Source of the DNA: an uncultured Clostridia bacterium
GTDB lineage: Bacteria; Bacillota; Clostridia; UBA1381
Assembly (NCBI GenBank): GCA_934501535.1
Contig: CAKSUM010000016.1
Span: 1 to 60,526 of the forward strand
DNA length: 60,526 nt
Reading direction: 5' to 3'
Below are positions 45,650-54,823 of the stretch, one piece after another; positions within the stretch are counted from its first letter, which is position 1; each line of letters begins with the position of its first letter. The notes under the pieces are model-generated. The model ran no database searches. It worked only from the letters and a program-made list of their open reading frames with translations, and was not told the DNA's origin. The position numbers were made by a program, and so were the translations under genes.

Positions 45650-47459
45650 AAACAGAAATATCTTTATGTGGATATTTGCGGCAATGCTTATTATAAGTAC
45701 CTACACAATGATTTCCTCCATAACGGACGCCACTATCCCTTCAAATTATTCTTCGCTTATAAAGTCCCTTAAAAGCGGCGCCGTTTCCGAACTGTATATC
45801 AGCGGAACGTCAGCAAGGGCTAAAATCGGCGATAACGTTATGTCATGCGAAATCCCCTCTTACGAGGTGCTGCAAAATGACGCCGGCAAAGAAATTGTGG
45901 ATATGATTGACGCCGGCACACTGAAATATCAGGTTGCTCCCCCAAAAGCGTCATGGCTGGAATATGTTATCCCGATTTCGTCAATACTTACATTAATGCT
46001 GTTCCTGTTTATCATATTTCAGCAGTCCGGCGGGAAAGGCGCCGCAAACTTTACGCGCAGCCGTGCAAAACTAAATGTTGATGAAAAAGGCGTTAAATTT
46101 TCAGATGTTGCCGGCGCCGACGAGGAAAAAGCGGAGATGTCGGAGCTTGTTGATTTTCTGAAAAATCCGCAAAAATTTATAGCGCTGGGCGCCAGAATAC
46201 CCAAGGGCGTGCTTTTGGTCGGTTCGCCCGGCACGGGAAAAACCCTGCTTGCGCGCGCCGTGGCAGGCGAAGCAAATGTTCCGTTCTTCTCTATTTCCGG
46301 CTCGGACTTCGTAGAACTGTACGTCGGAGTCGGCGCGTCAAGAGTACGTGATATGTTTGAACAGGCAAAAAAAGCACGTCCGTGCATAATATTTATTGAT
46401 GAAATCGATGCCGTCGGCAGACAGCGCGGCACCGGAATGGGCGGCGGTCATGACGAGCGCGAGCAAACTCTCAACCAGCTGCTTGTCGAAATGGATGGTT
46501 TCGGAAAAAATGAAGGAATAATAGTCATGGCGGCAACAAACCGACCTGACATTCTCGACCCGGCGCTGCTGCGTCCGGGAAGATTTGACAGACAAATAAC
46601 CGTCGGTCGCCCCGACGCAAAAGGCCGTGAAGATATTCTTAAAATTCACTGCCGCGGCAAAAATCTTGCAAAAGATGTGGATTTATCAAAGATTGCAAGG
46701 CTCACGGTCGGATACACCGGCGCAGACCTTGAAAATCTCATGAACGAAGCTGCAATATTTGCCGCACGGCGCAGCAAAACCGAGATTGACGAAAAAGACA
46801 TTGATGACGCTAATACAAAGGTCATTATGGGACCGCAGAAAAAATCTCAGGTATATACGCTCAAGGAGCGCAGGCTTACCGCCTATCATGAGGCAGGTCA
46901 TGCCGTTTTGACAAAGCTTGTATCCGAAAATGAAACAGTCCGTCAGATTTCAATAATTCCGCGCGGAAGAGCGGGCGGCTACACCATGCATATGCCTATT
47001 GAGGATACATGGTATCGCAGCAAAAAAGATATTGAAAACGATGTTGTAATTCTTCTCGGCGGACGCGTTGCCGAGGAGCTGTCGCTGGACGATATTTCAA
47101 CCGGAGCATCTTCCGACTTAAAACGTGCCTCTCAGCTGGCGCATGAAATGGTTGCGAAATACGGCATGAGCAGCAGTATCGGCCCTATATGCTATGACAG
47201 TGAGGACGAAGTATTTATCGGCCGCGACTACGGTCACTCCAAGCAGTATTCCGAGATGGTGGCGGCGCAGATTGATACCGAAGTCGAAAAAATAATCAAT
47301 GCTCAGTATGAGCGCGCAAAAAAGCTGCTTTCGGACAATTCCGAAAAGCTGACAAACGTGGCAGAAGCTTTGCTCGACAAAGAAGTTCTTGACGAAGCAG
47401 AGTTTTTGATATATTTTAATAAAGAAAAAGGAGAAACAAACAATGAAGAAAGTAACTAA
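45639..47459 (+). CDS. ftsH: ATP-dependent zinc metalloprotease FtsH
   Basis: A 606-residue membrane protease. Two transmembrane helices flank a small extracytoplasmic domain. Then come the AAA+ module (Walker A VGSPGTGKTLLA, Walker B CIIFIDEIDAVG, SRH region RPGRFDRQI) and the zinc protease with HEAGH. The ATG at 45639 has AAGGAG seven bases upstream; it overlaps tilS slightly. The C-terminal coding end overlaps the next small gene. Confidence 0.96.
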   Translation: MQNKNRNIFMWIFAAMLIISTYTMISSITDATIPSNYSSLIKSLKSGAVSELYISGTSARAKIGDNVMSCEIPSYEVLQNDAGKEIVDMIDAGTLKYQVAPPKASWLEYVIPISSILTLMLFLFIIFQQSGGKGAANFTRSRAKLNVDEKGVKFSDVAGADEEKAEMSELVDFLKNPQKFIALGARIPKGVLLVGSPGTGKTLLARAVAGEANVPFFSISGSDFVELYVGVGASRVRDMFEQAKKARPCIIFIDEIDAVGRQRGTGMGGGHDEREQTLNQLLVEMDGFGKNEGIIVMAATNRPDILDPALLRPGRFDRQITVGRPDAKGREDILKIHCRGKNLAKDVDLSKIARLTVGYTGADLENLMNEAAIFAARRSKTEIDEKDIDDANTKVIMGPQKKSQVYTLKERRLTAYHEAGHAVLTKLVSENETVRQISIIPRGRAGGYTMHMPIEDTWYRSKKDIENDVVILLGGRVAEELSLDDISTGASSDLKRASQLAHEMVAKYGMSSSIGPICYDSEDEVFIGRDYGHSKQYSEMVAAQIDTEVEKIINAQYERAKKLLSDNSEKLTNVAEALLDKEVLDEAEFLIYFNKEKGETNNEESN

Positions 47460-47646
47460 AGATATGATTATCCGTGAGGTATTGGCTCTTGACCCCGGCT
47501 GTGCCGATTTTTTAATCAACATCGGTATGCACTGTCTCGGCTGCCCGTCGGCAAGCGGTGAAAGCCTTGAAATGGCATGCATGGTTCACGGCGCAGACGT
47601 TGACAAGCTTGTGAGCGACCTGAACGATTATCTGAAGGACAAATAA
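47443..47646 (+). CDS. DUF1858 domain protein (small redox-type)
   Basis: A 67-residue protein matching DUF1858. It opens with VTKDMIIREVLALDPGCADFLINIG and carries MHCLGCPSASGESLEMAC, with closely spaced Cys residues that could bind a metal or form a disulfide. The function of the family is unknown. The start overlaps the ftsH end by 17 bases with AAAGGAG inside ftsH. It is the middle gene between ftsH and the CNNM protein. Confidence 0.88.
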   Translation: MKKVTKDMIIREVLALDPGCADFLINIGMHCLGCPSASGESLEMACMVHGADVDKLVSDLNDYLKDK

Positions 47647-47648
47647 CG

Positions 47649-48893
47649 ATGGATAATTTTTCAAGGCAAATCCTGTTTCTGTTGCTGTTAATTCTCTTTT
47701 CAGCGTATTTTTCGGCAACGGAAACAGCGTTTTCCTCTCTCAACAAAATAAAAATAAAAAATGACGCGCAATCCGGAAACAAGCGTGCAAAAAAGGTTCT
47801 GGAGCTTTGCGAAAAATACGATAAGCTTCTGTCAACAATACTTATAGGCAACAACATTGTAAATATCATGTCAACTTCAATAGCAACCGCGCTTTTCGTT
47901 ATCTATTTTCCAAAAAACGGCGTTGCGATTTCTACAGTTGTAATGACTGTTGTTGTGCTGACCTTCGGTGAAATTATACCGAAAAGTATAGCTAAAGAGG
48001 TTCCGGAAAGTTTTGCAATGTTTTCCGCGCCGTATATATCTGTCCTGCTTGTTATTCTCACGCCCGTCAATTTCTTTTTCGCGCTTTTGAAAAAATTAGC
48101 CAAAAAAGCATTTAAAATTGACGGAGATACCTCAATTACCGACCGTGAACTTCTTACAATGGTCGAGGAGGCAAAAAATGACGGCGGCATAGATGAGGAC
48201 GAAGGACACCTCATCATAAGCGCCATCGAATTTTATGACCTTGAGGTTTCCGACATACTGACTCCGCGCGTTGACGTCATCGCAATAGACATCGAATCGT
48301 CACGCGAGGACATAAAACAGGTCTTTAAAGACAGCGGATATTCGCGTCTGCCGGTGTACAAGGAAACAATTGATAACATAATAGGAATTATCAATGAAAA
48401 GGATTTCTTTTATGCAGATGACATTGAAAGTATACTTTGTCCGGCTGTTTTTGTGCTTGAAAATATGAAAATTTCAAACCTTATGCAGCTTTTGCGCACA
48501 AAAAAATCCCACCTTGCTATCGTGACCGATGAATACGGCGGAACGGTCGGCGTAGCCAGTCTTGAGGACGTACTGGAGGAGCTCGTGGGCGAAATATGGG
48601 ACGAACATGATATTGTAAAGGAAGAATTAATTAAGCTTTCACCAAACAGATACAAAGTGAGCGGAAGCGCTAACCTTGACAAAATGTTTGAAACATTTGA
48701 AATTGAACCGGACGAGGAATTTGACAGCACATCTGTCGGCGGCTGGATTACCGAATATCTGGGATATGTCCCGAAAAACGGCGAGCGCTTTGACTACGGC
48801 TGCCTTCATATTCTTATACTAAAAACCGAGCAAAACCGAATTGCCGAATTGCTGATTACGAAAAAAACCGCCTCTTCAGCATCAGACAAATAA
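47649..48893 (+). CDS. CNNM/CorC (HlyC) family membrane transporter
   Basis: A 414-residue protein. The N-terminal DUF21 domain (about 1-185) has three or four helices (LLLLILFSAYFSATETAFSS). Two CBS domains (DILTPRVDVIAID, LMQLLRTKKSHLAIVTDE) and a C-terminal CorC_HlyC domain (VSGSANLDKMFETFEI) follow. The family is linked to magnesium or cobalt efflux. It begins two bases after the DUF1858 stop. A terminator follows at 48938. Confidence 0.93.
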   Translation: MDNFSRQILFLLLLILFSAYFSATETAFSSLNKIKIKNDAQSGNKRAKKVLELCEKYDKLLSTILIGNNIVNIMSTSIATALFVIYFPKNGVAISTVVMTVVVLTFGEIIPKSIAKEVPESFAMFSAPYISVLLVILTPVNFFFALLKKLAKKAFKIDGDTSITDRELLTMVEEAKNDGGIDEDEGHLIISAIEFYDLEVSDILTPRVDVIAIDIESSREDIKQVFKDSGYSRLPVYKETIDNIIGIINEKDFFYADDIESILCPAVFVLENMKISNLMQLLRTKKSHLAIVTDEYGGTVGVASLEDVLEELVGEIWDEHDIVKEELIKLSPNRYKVSGSANLDKMFETFEIEPDEEFDSTSVGGWITEYLGYVPKNGERFDYGCLHILILKTEQNRIAELLITKKTASSASDK

Positions 48894-49083
48894 CCTTTTG
48901 CTCAAGGCACTGCCATTTTCTTAGGTTTTTGTCAGATAAATTGCTCATAAATATGAGCAATTTTTTGCATAGCGTTTTCTTCGACTTAAGCCTCTTTTCC
49001 GCAATTGCAGTGCATATATTTAAGCATATATCACAGTAAAATCCGTAAAAATACAAAACGGTTGAAAAAAATATCAGTTTCAT
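48856..49083 (-). CDS. Possible small ORF, 75 residues (uncertain)
   Basis: An open frame opposite to its neighbours, with a perfect AAGGAG seven bases before ATG and a TATACT a short way upstream on the minus strand. It would encode a hydrophobic N-terminus (MKLIFFSTVLYFYGFYCDIC) and a basic remainder. It overlaps the end of the CNNM gene by 38 bases and runs through that gene's terminator, and I recognise no family. The translation signals are the only support. Confidence 0.25.
   Translation of the reverse strand: MKLIFFSTVLYFYGFYCDICLNICTAIAEKRLKSKKTLCKKLLIFMSNLSDKNLRKWQCLEQKVICLMLKRRFFS
48938..48966 (+). terminator. Terminator of the gdpP-to-CNNM gene block
   Basis: AAATTGCTCAT pairs with ATGAGCAATTT and is followed by a run of T. 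Confidence 0.8.
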
Positions 49084-49215
49084 GGCATAGCTCCTTTTTA
49101 ATAGTATAATCCGATTATCGGCTTTTATGTGCCGACCGCTCCAAAATCTGCCGACGTATTTTGAGTAAATTTTTTCATATAATATAAAAATTGCCGGTTA
49201 ATTTTGAAATTACGG

Positions 49216-49244
49216 TTGAAATTACCATTTTTTCATTGTATAAT
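49216..49244 (+). promoter_or_regulatory. Promoter of rodA
   Basis: TTGAAA (49216-49221) and TATAAT (49239-49244) with a 17-base spacer, 26 bases before the TTG start. Confidence 0.75.
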
Positions 49245-49270
49245 AGTATGTAATAAGGAGGCGTGATTTC

Positions 49271-50389
49271 TTGAAAACCAAAAACCCGATTAATATAAAC
49301 AGCTTTGACAATCTGCTGTTTTTTCTGACGCTTGCCGCTTCCGTTGCCGGGCTTGCAGCAATATACAGCGCAACACGTTCGCTCGGCACCAATACACAGA
49401 TAATAGTACAGTCCGGCGCGCTTTTAATCGGCGCGATAATGATGATAATAATAAGCCGTATCGATTATCAGCTGTTCGGATATATTGCCGTGCCGATTTA
49501 CGCTGTATGTATTCTTCTTTTAATTGCAGTTCTTGTGGTCGGTTCCACGGGAAACTGGGGCGCGCGCAGCTGGATTCGCTTCGGACCGATAGGCATACAG
49601 CCGTCGGAAATATGCAAGGTCGGATTTACCGTAACCTTTGCAAAACATCTTTCGGCAGTCAAAAACAGAATAAACCGACCTCTGACGGTCTTACTGCTCA
49701 TTGCCCACCTCGGAGTCTTTCTTGCACTGATTATGCTGCAGCCCGACGCCGGAAGCGCAATGGTATTCTGCTTTATGTTTGCCGTAATGATTTTTACGGC
49801 AGGAATTTCGTTCAAGTATATCATTCCCGCCGTGCTTATTTTGCTTGCGTCGGCGCCGCTTGCTTATTTCTTTCTTCTGAGCGATTACCAAAAGCACAGA
49901 ATACAGGTTTTTTTCAACCCCGAAATGGACAAGCTCAATACAGGATATAACGTTATCCAATCAAAAATCGCAGTCGGCTCCGGGCAGATTTTCGGTAAAG
50001 GTTTTTTAAAGGGGACTCAAAATCAGCTGGGTTTACTCCCCACAAAGCACACCGATTTTATTTTCAGTGTAATTTCGGAAGAATTTGGTTTTATCGGTGC
50101 AGTGTTTATCATTCTGCTTTTATTTCTGATTATTGCACGGTGTATTAAGGCTGCACAGGAGTCAAATGATCTGTTCGGAAAATTCATCTGTATAGGCATA
50201 GCCTCCATGCTGATTTTCCACACATTTGAAAATACCGGCATGTGCATAGGTCTTATGCCTGTAACCGGTATTCCGCTGCCGTTTATAAGCTACGGCGGTA
50301 CGTCACTGGTTACAAATATGATCGCAATAGGAATGGTATTATCGGTATCGCGTCATTCTCACGGTACCAAGCTGGGATATCAAAATTGA
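49271..50389 (+). CDS. SEDS-family peptidoglycan glycosyltransferase (RodA/FtsW-like)
   Basis: A 372-residue polytopic protein with about ten helices. SEDS marks include WGARSWIRFGPIGIQPSEICK, LQPDAGSAMVF, DYQKHRIQVFFNP and the C-terminal TGIPLPFISYGGTSL. It polymerises glycan strands during growth. The start is TTG at 49271, the only candidate with GGAGG (nine bases upstream). RodA is more likely than FtsW or SpoVE by length and lack of division genes nearby, but this is not certain. Its last ten bases overlap a decayed GH2 gene on the other strand. Confidence 0.93.
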   Translation: MKTKNPININSFDNLLFFLTLAASVAGLAAIYSATRSLGTNTQIIVQSGALLIGAIMMIIISRIDYQLFGYIAVPIYAVCILLLIAVLVVGSTGNWGARSWIRFGPIGIQPSEICKVGFTVTFAKHLSAVKNRINRPLTVLLLIAHLGVFLALIMLQPDAGSAMVFCFMFAVMIFTAGISFKYIIPAVLILLASAPLAYFFLLSDYQKHRIQVFFNPEMDKLNTGYNVIQSKIAVGSGQIFGKGFLKGTQNQLGLLPTKHTDFIFSVISEEFGFIGAVFIILLLFLIIARCIKAAQESNDLFGKFICIGIASMLIFHTFENTGMCIGLMPVTGIPLPFISYGGTSLVTNMIAIGMVLSVSRHSHGTKLGYQN

Positions 50390-51945
50390 TATTCCAGCCC
50401 GGTTCCGATAACCGTTCCGAGCGAATTTGAATTAAAACTTATCATATACCCCTCTGCGTCAGGTACAAACACCCCATCCGAATCTGTACAGTAACAGGTA
50501 ACAATCGCAACATTTCTTCCGTTTGCTGTGTAAACCGTATTTTCAAGCCGCAGTTTTAAAGCCGCCGCTTTTCCGCTTGTCTGCACACAGTCCTTTGCAG
50601 CGTCTGTTCCTCCGTTTCGCCCAATCACTGTCAACATACCGCTTTTATACGGTACAACCCACTTGGCGTTAGAATAACGCTCTACACTGCGTCTGCCCAA
50701 GCTCTTTCCGTCCAGATAAAGCTCCGCTTCCTCACAGTTCGTATACGCCCATACTTCGATAGGCTCACCCTCGCGACCTTTATAATTCCAATGCGGCAGC
50801 AGATGAATCATCGGTGTATCAAGCCAATGCGATTGATTTTGATAAAATGCGTCCTTTTTTTGCAGAAACAAATCAACCGCCCCGGACTGTGAGCAAAGAC
50901 GCGGCCACTCCGTTTCGCCTCTGTGCTCTATTCCTGCCCACTGAAAACCTCCGGCAACCCATTCTAATAAACCGCCATGTATATTCACGGCTCAAAAAGT
51001 ACCACTCAATCACCGAATCATGGTCGCGCGCGTTTATATATCCTCTCACAGGTTCATCGTCCGTATACCAACCGCGCGTAGTGCCGGTCGCACAGCACTC
51101 GGATGCAAAAATAGGAATATCCGAAAATTTTTCATGCGTTTTCTCATAAGTATTAAGCTGATAATTTATGCCTATTACATCCATAACTTCAGTCATGCAC
51201 CCAATGCCCGGGTCGCGGCACAAAGCTGCGGTTATCGGACGCGAATTGTCCAGTTTTTTCACCGTTGCTTTCATGGACTGTGCAATGCGTTTTCCGCGCT
51301 CTGTCAGCTCAATCGGTTTCCTCATATTTCCGATTGGCCATAAAATCCACCCACGGACGATTTCTGTCACGCTTTATAAGCATCTCAAGCTGCTTTTTTC
51401 CGTACTCCGATGACGTGAACCAACGTGTTTCGTCCATCGCAAGCAAGCCTAACTCGTCCAAAGCGTCCATAGTCGCCTCCGAATGCGGATAATAAGCCGT
51501 TCTGTATGCGTTTGCTCCCATTTCTTTTATCAATTCTATCCTATATCGGCACACATTATCTGCAACCGCTTTTCCCGTTATGCCGTAGTCCTGATGACAG
51601 CATACACCTTTTATCTTTATATTTCTTCCGTTCAGGAAAAATCCCTTGTCCGCATCAAAGCGAAATGTGCGAAATCCGAAGTGTTCCCGCACTTCATCAA
51701 TCAGCTCCCCGCCGCGCTTTACATAAACTGTCACATAATATAAATGTGGGTGGTCAATATCCCATAACTCAGGATTTTCAACATAGGCGTTTTGCATTAT
51801 AGCCGCTTTATCCTTTGCCCTCACTTTGAGTTCGCCGTCATTTATGAAAGCGTCAGTATGTCCGTTTGCATCTTCTATAACCGCTGAAATCGTAACGCAG
51901 TCATCATCAAGCCCTTCGTTTCTGACAGTCGTTTCGACAGAATAA
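50380..51945 (-). pseudogene. Decayed GH2 beta-galactosidase-like glycosidase
   Basis: Three fragments in successive frames resemble a glycoside hydrolase family 2 protein. About 51309-51945 carries the Ig-like part and the start of the TIM barrel (GFRTFRFDADKGFFLNGRNI, KGVCCHQDYG, EMGANAYRTAYYPHS). About 50980-51350 continues the barrel (GNMRKPIELTERG, VIGINYQLNTYE, IFASECCATGT). 50380-50990 covers GGFQWAGIEHRGE and the C-terminal domain (ALKLRLENT). One shift looks like a single extra G at about 51345-51353. The N-terminal domain is missing, and the C-terminus stops short after LGTVIGTG, at the rodA border. The protein cannot be functional as written. Confidence 0.85.
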
Positions 51946-52744
51946 CAAATGAATATCTAAGCGTCAACAGCTGCGGTTATTATGAGATTGCCGATACGGA
52001 AATTAAAACCGTGCGCCCGAACGGCAGATCCGACTATCAAATTATATACATTGCCGACGGACGTGCCGAATTTTATGCAGACGGAGCATACCAAACAGCC
52101 GAAAAAGGAGATTTATTGATATACCGTCCTCATGAGCCGCAGGATTATGCCTACTGCCCGAATTGCAGCACAAAAGTGTACTGGGATTCATTTTACCGGT
52201 ACCGGTGCCGGCGATATACTCAGCTGTTCGGGGTTATCCGAAAAAAGAAGATACCACATTGGTATTTGTGACGAAATAGGGCTCAACGTTATCGACCTTG
52301 CCCGCGAAATCCGCTTGGCAAGACCGGGATATGAGCTTTTTTGCCGTTCAATTCTGATCTCGGTCATTGCGTCTGCCGTTCGCGCCCTGAATACATCTTC
52401 CCGTCATGAACACTCTCATAAATATGATAAAATCAAGTCTGTGATTGATAAAATGAGTATATGTATGAACGATACCTCCACAATACAGGACTACGCGCGA
52501 GTGTTGTATCGACAAATACTATTTCATCACGCTGTTCAAAGAATATACCGGGTATTCTCCTCACGCATACCGCACAATGATTAAAATTGAAAAGGCAAAG
52601 CAACTGCTTGCCGATACAACAATGACAAACTGTGAGATTGCTGCATTTTTGGGATACAAGGACTCACTCTACTTCAGCCGCATATTTAAAAAATATACCG
52701 GAATCTCCCCCTATGCGTATAAACAAAATTTACAAATATATTAA
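51946..52744 (+). pseudogene. Decayed AraC-family regulator
   Basis: Three frames together read as an AraC protein: a cupin-like sensing part (NEYLSVNSCGYYEIADTEIK, then KGDLLIYRPHEPQDYAYC), a linker, and two helix-turn-helix motifs (YFITLFKEYTGYSPHAYR and IAAFLGYKDSLYFSRIFKK). The first shift is a single extra G in CTGGGATT at about 52182-52186; the second lies near 52505. The extreme N-terminus merges into the truncated end of the divergent GH2 remnant. It was probably the local regulator of that glycosidase. Confidence 0.82.
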
Positions 52745-52788
52745 ACGTGAAATCCGTAAAAAATATAATATATTTTTTTATTTTTCTA

Positions 52789-52817
52789 TTGACATTTTAA
52801 AAACACGGTGCTATAAT
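52789..52817 (+). promoter_or_regulatory. Promoter of the metal P-type ATPase gene
   Basis: Perfect TTGACA (52789-52794) and TATAAT (52812-52817) with a 17-base spacer. It overlaps a large inverted repeat. Confidence 0.85.
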
Positions 52818-52847
52818 GAATATATGAACAGATATTCATATATTCAT
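52816..52847. promoter_or_regulatory. Operator-like perfect inverted repeat, 13 bases per arm
   Basis: ATGAATATATGAA (52816-52828) and TTCATATATTCAT (52835-52847), separated by six bases, overlap the end of the -10 box and the transcription start. The size and position fit an ArsR/SmtB-type metal repressor operator. No such regulator is encoded in the window. Confidence 0.7.
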
Positions 52848-52861
52848 AGGAGGTATTAATT

Positions 52862-54757
52862 ATGAGCTGTCATTGTCACGATCACGAACATACGCATGAA
52901 CACGAGCATGAACATCACTGCTGCGGTCACGAACACGGCGGTCACGAGCATTGCTGCGGACATGACCACGGCGAGCATGAGGAGGAAAACCGTCTGCCGA
53001 TTATAATAAGACTTATCATCGGCGCCGTACTGTTCGGCACCGCACTGATAACCAAAATTAATTATCTGTATTTTGCGGCATACCTGGTTTTGGGCTACGA
53101 TGTACTTATCAACGCCGTAAGAGATATACGCAATATTTTTAACGAATGTTTCCTTATGAGCATTGCGACAATCGGCGCGTTCGCAACAGGCGAATATCCC
53201 GAGGCCGTTGCGGTTATGCTGTTCTATCAGATTGGTGAACTGCTTTCCGATTACGCTGTTGATAAATCAAAGGAAAATATCGGTAACCTAATGGATTTGC
53301 GCGCCGATACCGCCAACGTTTTAAAAGACGGCAAATTTGTATCGGTTGCCTGTGAGGAGGTATCTGTGGGAGATACCGTCCGGGTATCTGCCGGCGAAAA
53401 AATTCCTCTCGACGGCGTTGTCATAAAAGGCAGCGCGCACCTTGATACATCGGCGCTTACGGGTGAGGCGGCACCGGTATCGGTAAGCAGCGGCGATGAG
53501 GTCATGAGCGGCAGCATAGACACAAATTCGGTTATAGAGATTGAGGTAACAAAAGCATATTCCGACTCGACTGCGTCCAAAATTCTTGAGCTTGTTAAAT
53601 CCACTAAAAAGTCACGCACCGAGCGTTTTATAACACGTTTTTCAAAAATTTACACGCCAGTAGTTGTAATTTCCGCACTGCTTATAGGCATAATTCCGTC
53701 GCTGATTACACATGATTGGCACCGCTGGATTTACACCGCACTGACATTTCTGGTTGTATCATGTCCGTGTGCGCTTATCGTTTCCGTTCCGCTTACATTT
53801 TTTGCAGGATTGGGACGCGCGTCAAAAAGCGGTGTGCTGATAAAGGGTTCAAATTCACTTGAAGAACTCTCAAAAATCAAAACTGTCGCATTCGATAAAA
53901 CCGGAACGCTTACAAAAGGCAGTTTCGACGTTGTGCGCATATGGACGAAAAACGGCATAAAAGCTGAACTTTTAGACTATGCAGCACATGTTGAAAGTTA
54001 CTCATCTCACCCCATCGCAAAAGCTATTGTGAAAGCATTCGGAAAAGAGATTGATACATCGCGTATAAGCGGCTATGAAGAAATTGCCGGAAACGGCGTT
54101 TCCGCCAAAGTTGACGGGCACACTGTTTTAATCGGCAAGGCATCATTTGCCGGCGCGGACGTCACTTGCGAAAATGCGGTATACATTTCGATAGACGGCA
54201 CATTCGCCGGATACATCGTTGTCGATGATAAGCTGAAGTCAAATGTAAAAGAAACCGTGTCGGCACTGAAAAATCTCGGCATAGACTCCGTAATGCTTAC
54301 CGGCGACGCAGAAATGAATGCAAAGCGCATTGCGGATAAAATTGATATTCCATACTATGCCGGTCTGCTTCCGCAGGATAAGGTTGCGAAGTTTAAAGAA
54401 CTTCGCGCAAATTCAAAAGCAGCCTTTGTCGGCGACGGTATAAATGACGCGCCCGTTCTCTCCTGTGCAGATGTGGGCATATCTATGGGCGGCATAGGCT
54501 CCGACGCGGCGATAGAAAGCGCCGACGCGGTAATTATGTCTGACGATATTGCAAAAATACCGCTTGCAGTCAAAATTGCACGCAGAACGGTGATGCTGCT
54601 TCACGAAAATGTAGGATTTGCGATTTTCGTTAAAATAGCCGTTATGCTTATGAGCATCTTAGGTTATGCGTCAATGTGGCTGGCTGTATTTGCCGATGTA
54701 GGCGTATGCTTGCTGGTTGTACTCAATGCACTCAGAGCTTTTATAGATAAGCATTGA
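52862..54757 (+). CDS. Heavy-metal P1B-type ATPase with histidine-rich N-terminus
   Basis: A 631-residue exporter of the ZntA/CadA type. The first ~40 residues are extremely rich in His and Cys (MSCHCHDHEHTHEHEHEHHC). There is no classic GMxCxxC ferredoxin-like domain. Catalytic motifs are complete: TGEAAPV in the actuator, the membrane CPC in VVSCPCALIVS, DKTGTLTKG with the phosphorylated Asp, SSHPIAK and GDGINDAPVL. The CPC motif and the His-rich tail suggest Zn(II), Cd(II) or Pb(II) efflux. Strong GGAGG, a consensus promoter and a 13-base inverted repeat point to metal-responsive repression. Confidence 0.93.
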   Translation: MSCHCHDHEHTHEHEHEHHCCGHEHGGHEHCCGHDHGEHEEENRLPIIIRLIIGAVLFGTALITKINYLYFAAYLVLGYDVLINAVRDIRNIFNECFLMSIATIGAFATGEYPEAVAVMLFYQIGELLSDYAVDKSKENIGNLMDLRADTANVLKDGKFVSVACEEVSVGDTVRVSAGEKIPLDGVVIKGSAHLDTSALTGEAAPVSVSSGDEVMSGSIDTNSVIEIEVTKAYSDSTASKILELVKSTKKSRTERFITRFSKIYTPVVVISALLIGIIPSLITHDWHRWIYTALTFLVVSCPCALIVSVPLTFFAGLGRASKSGVLIKGSNSLEELSKIKTVAFDKTGTLTKGSFDVVRIWTKNGIKAELLDYAAHVESYSSHPIAKAIVKAFGKEIDTSRISGYEEIAGNGVSAKVDGHTVLIGKASFAGADVTCENAVYISIDGTFAGYIVVDDKLKSNVKETVSALKNLGIDSVMLTGDAEMNAKRIADKIDIPYYAGLLPQDKVAKFKELRANSKAAFVGDGINDAPVLSCADVGISMGGIGSDAAIESADAVIMSDDIAKIPLAVKIARRTVMLLHENVGFAIFVKIAVMLMSILGYASMWLAVFADVGVCLLVVLNALRAFIDKH

Positions 54758-54782
54758 CATTTTGCCGAAAAAAGTGTATACT
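54754..54782 (+). promoter_or_regulatory. Promoter of coaX
   Basis: TTGACA (54754-54759, overlapping the ATPase stop codon) and TATACT (54777-54782) with a 17-base spacer. Confidence 0.7.
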
Positions 54783-54823
54783 TTTATAAAAGCCCATTGG
54801 GCGGAAAGGTATGGCACATAATT

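Larger units (their letters stand above)
48894..49270. other. Intergenic region, 377 bases
   Basis: It holds the terminator of the CNNM gene (48938-48966), a doubtful small minus-strand ORF, a short palindrome CCGATTATCGG at 49111-49121 and the rodA promoter (49216-49244). I see nothing else. Confidence 0.6.

Noticed and set aside
49111..49121. Palindrome CCGATTATCGG upstream of rodA as an operator
   Set aside because: It is short, over 90 bases upstream of the rodA promoter, and a match of this length is easily due to chance.
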